Below are positions 6,182 to 6,981 of a DNA stretch of 6,981 nt, one piece after another (position 1 is the first letter of the stretch; each line of letters starts with the position of its first letter). The stretch is from Bacteroidota bacterium. Lineage in GTDB: Bacteria > Bacteroidota > Bacteroidia > Flavobacteriales_D > Crocinitomicaceae. Made by a program: the position numbers and the translations under genes. Below the pieces are notes generated by a model, which was not told the origin of the DNA, made no database searches, and saw only the letters and a program-made list of their open reading frames with translations. Location: contig VGML01000108.1 in assembly GCA_016866415.1 (NCBI GenBank), positions 1-6,981 on the forward strand, written 5' to 3'.

Positions 6182-6981
6182 ATGCGTTTAAAGGGATTCT
6201 TTTGGTTTCTAACTATCACATTAATAGTAGTTTGTGTTTATCAGCTTTCGTTTACGTGGGTTGCTACAAACGTTGAAAATGATGCTGAAAAAACAGCCAT
6301 AGCCATTGCAAATCAGTTGAAAAATAAAGCGGCTGAAACTGGTGATAGCACAGAAGTAAATGGAGTTTATGTTCATTTCGATACACCTGAAGGCTACGAA
6401 TTAGCCAAGGCTTCAATTATTAACAACATTTTGAAGGACAAAAGCGAAGGCGAACAAGGTGTTTATCCAATCATTGGTTCTAGCTTCAAAGTAGTTAAAA
6501 AGCGCTCTTTAGCATTTGGTTTGGACTTAGTGGGTGGAATGAGTGTTACATTGGAAATTTCAATTCCAGAATTGGTTAAAAGTCATGCCAAAAATCCACG
6601 CGATTTGAAGTTTGTTAAACCATTTGAAAAAGCGTTATACATTCACAATTCGAAAGGTGGTGATTTCTTGTCAACATTTATTGATTCTTACAAAAAGGCG
6701 AATGGGAATTTACCATTGAGTTATGCATTGAAAGGGGAGAGCTTAGGAATTAAATCTACTGATGCTGAGGTAGAATCGTATTTTAGAAAACTAGTCGCTT
6801 CTTCATTAGATGGCGTTGAACAAATCATGAGTCGTCGTATAAATCAATTCGGTGTTGCTCAGCCAAATATTCAAAAGGACTTAACTTCAAATCGCCTTTA
6901 CATTGAGCTTCCAGGTGTTCAGGATGAGAATACAGTTGCTCAAAAATTACAATCTACGGCAAACCTTGAGTTTTTTGAAAC
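6182..6981 (+). CDS. secD: Protein translocase subunit SecD (probably SecDF fusion), 5' part
   Basis: The frame is open from the ATG at 6182 to the right edge, giving 266 complete codons; the 3' part is outside. SecD is the inner-membrane component that uses proton flow to help the Sec channel pull proteins through to the periplasm. The N-terminus MRLKGFFWFLTITLIVVCVY is the first membrane helix (about residues 5-25). The family signature FGLDLVGGMSVTLEI is at about 112-126, and the periplasmic P1 domain is recognisable at MSRRINQFGVAQPNI (about 218-232) and LYIELPGVQD (about 240-249). Between these is a long Lys-rich insert of roughly 90 residues, as in Bacteroidota SecDF. In this phylum SecD and SecF are usually one ~1,000-residue polypeptide, so the full gene probably continues as secDF, which this window cannot show. 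It has its own promoter. SecDF supplies the Sec step needed by T9SS cargo and lipoproteins such as those here, but this is a housekeeping role. Confidence 0.93.
   Translation, partial: MRLKGFFWFLTITLIVVCVYQLSFTWVATNVENDAEKTAIAIANQLKNKAAETGDSTEVNGVYVHFDTPEGYELAKASIINNILKDKSEGEQGVYPIIGSSFKVVKKRSLAFGLDLVGGMSVTLEISIPELVKSHAKNPRDLKFVKPFEKALYIHNSKGGDFLSTFIDSYKKANGNLPLSYALKGESLGIKSTDAEVESYFRKLVASSLDGVEQIMSRRINQFGVAQPNIQKDLTSNRLYIELPGVQDENTVAQKLQSTANLEFFE

Overview
The window looks like a chromosomal stretch from a Bacteroidota bacterium, most likely of the order Flavobacteriales. A Crocinitomicaceae/Fluviicola-type genome is a guess, not demonstrated. The signs are a C-terminal type IX secretion (T9SS) sorting domain, AT-rich DNA, Bacteroidota-type promoter boxes (TAnnTTTG with an upstream TTG), A-rich translation starts with no Shine-Dalgarno sequence, and the start of a secD gene whose context fits the fused SecDF of this phylum. 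All genes are on the + strand.

Layout. (1) Positions 3-788 hold the 3' end of a secreted, multi-domain T9SS cargo protein whose N-terminus lies outside the window. (2) Positions 845-6072 hold six closely packed genes: a GtrB/DPM1-like family 2 glycosyltransferase with two C-terminal membrane helices, a HAD phosphatase of the GmhB/HisB-N type, an exported protein of MORN/YwqK-like repeats, a lipoprotein of unknown function, a family 9 (heptosyltransferase-like) glycosyltransferase, and a family 4 glycosyltransferase. Junctions are ATGA overlap, 3 bp, 43 bp, 15 bp and TAATG overlap, so most or all are probably co-transcribed. (3) After a 109-bp gap with a well-formed Bacteroidota promoter, secD (secDF) starts at 6182 and runs off the right edge.

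How the genes may work together. Three glycosyltransferases and a sugar-phosphate phosphatase suggest building or modifying a cell-surface glycan. The GT2 would work at the inner membrane on a polyprenyl-phosphate sugar, and the GT9 and GT4 would add sugars in the cytoplasm. The two exported proteins between them have no assigned role and may be passengers. No transport, polymerisation or nucleotide-sugar synthesis genes are visible, so the glycan cannot be named. SecD is a general secretion component with its own promoter and is probably only a neighbour.

I see no strong evidence for a new system. The points most worth checking are the two Cys clusters at the ends of the GT9 enzyme, the GmhB-like phosphatase without zinc ligands, and a perfect 10-bp inverted repeat whose right arm sits between the two promoter elements of secD. 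I found no RNA genes, mobile elements or CRISPR arrays.
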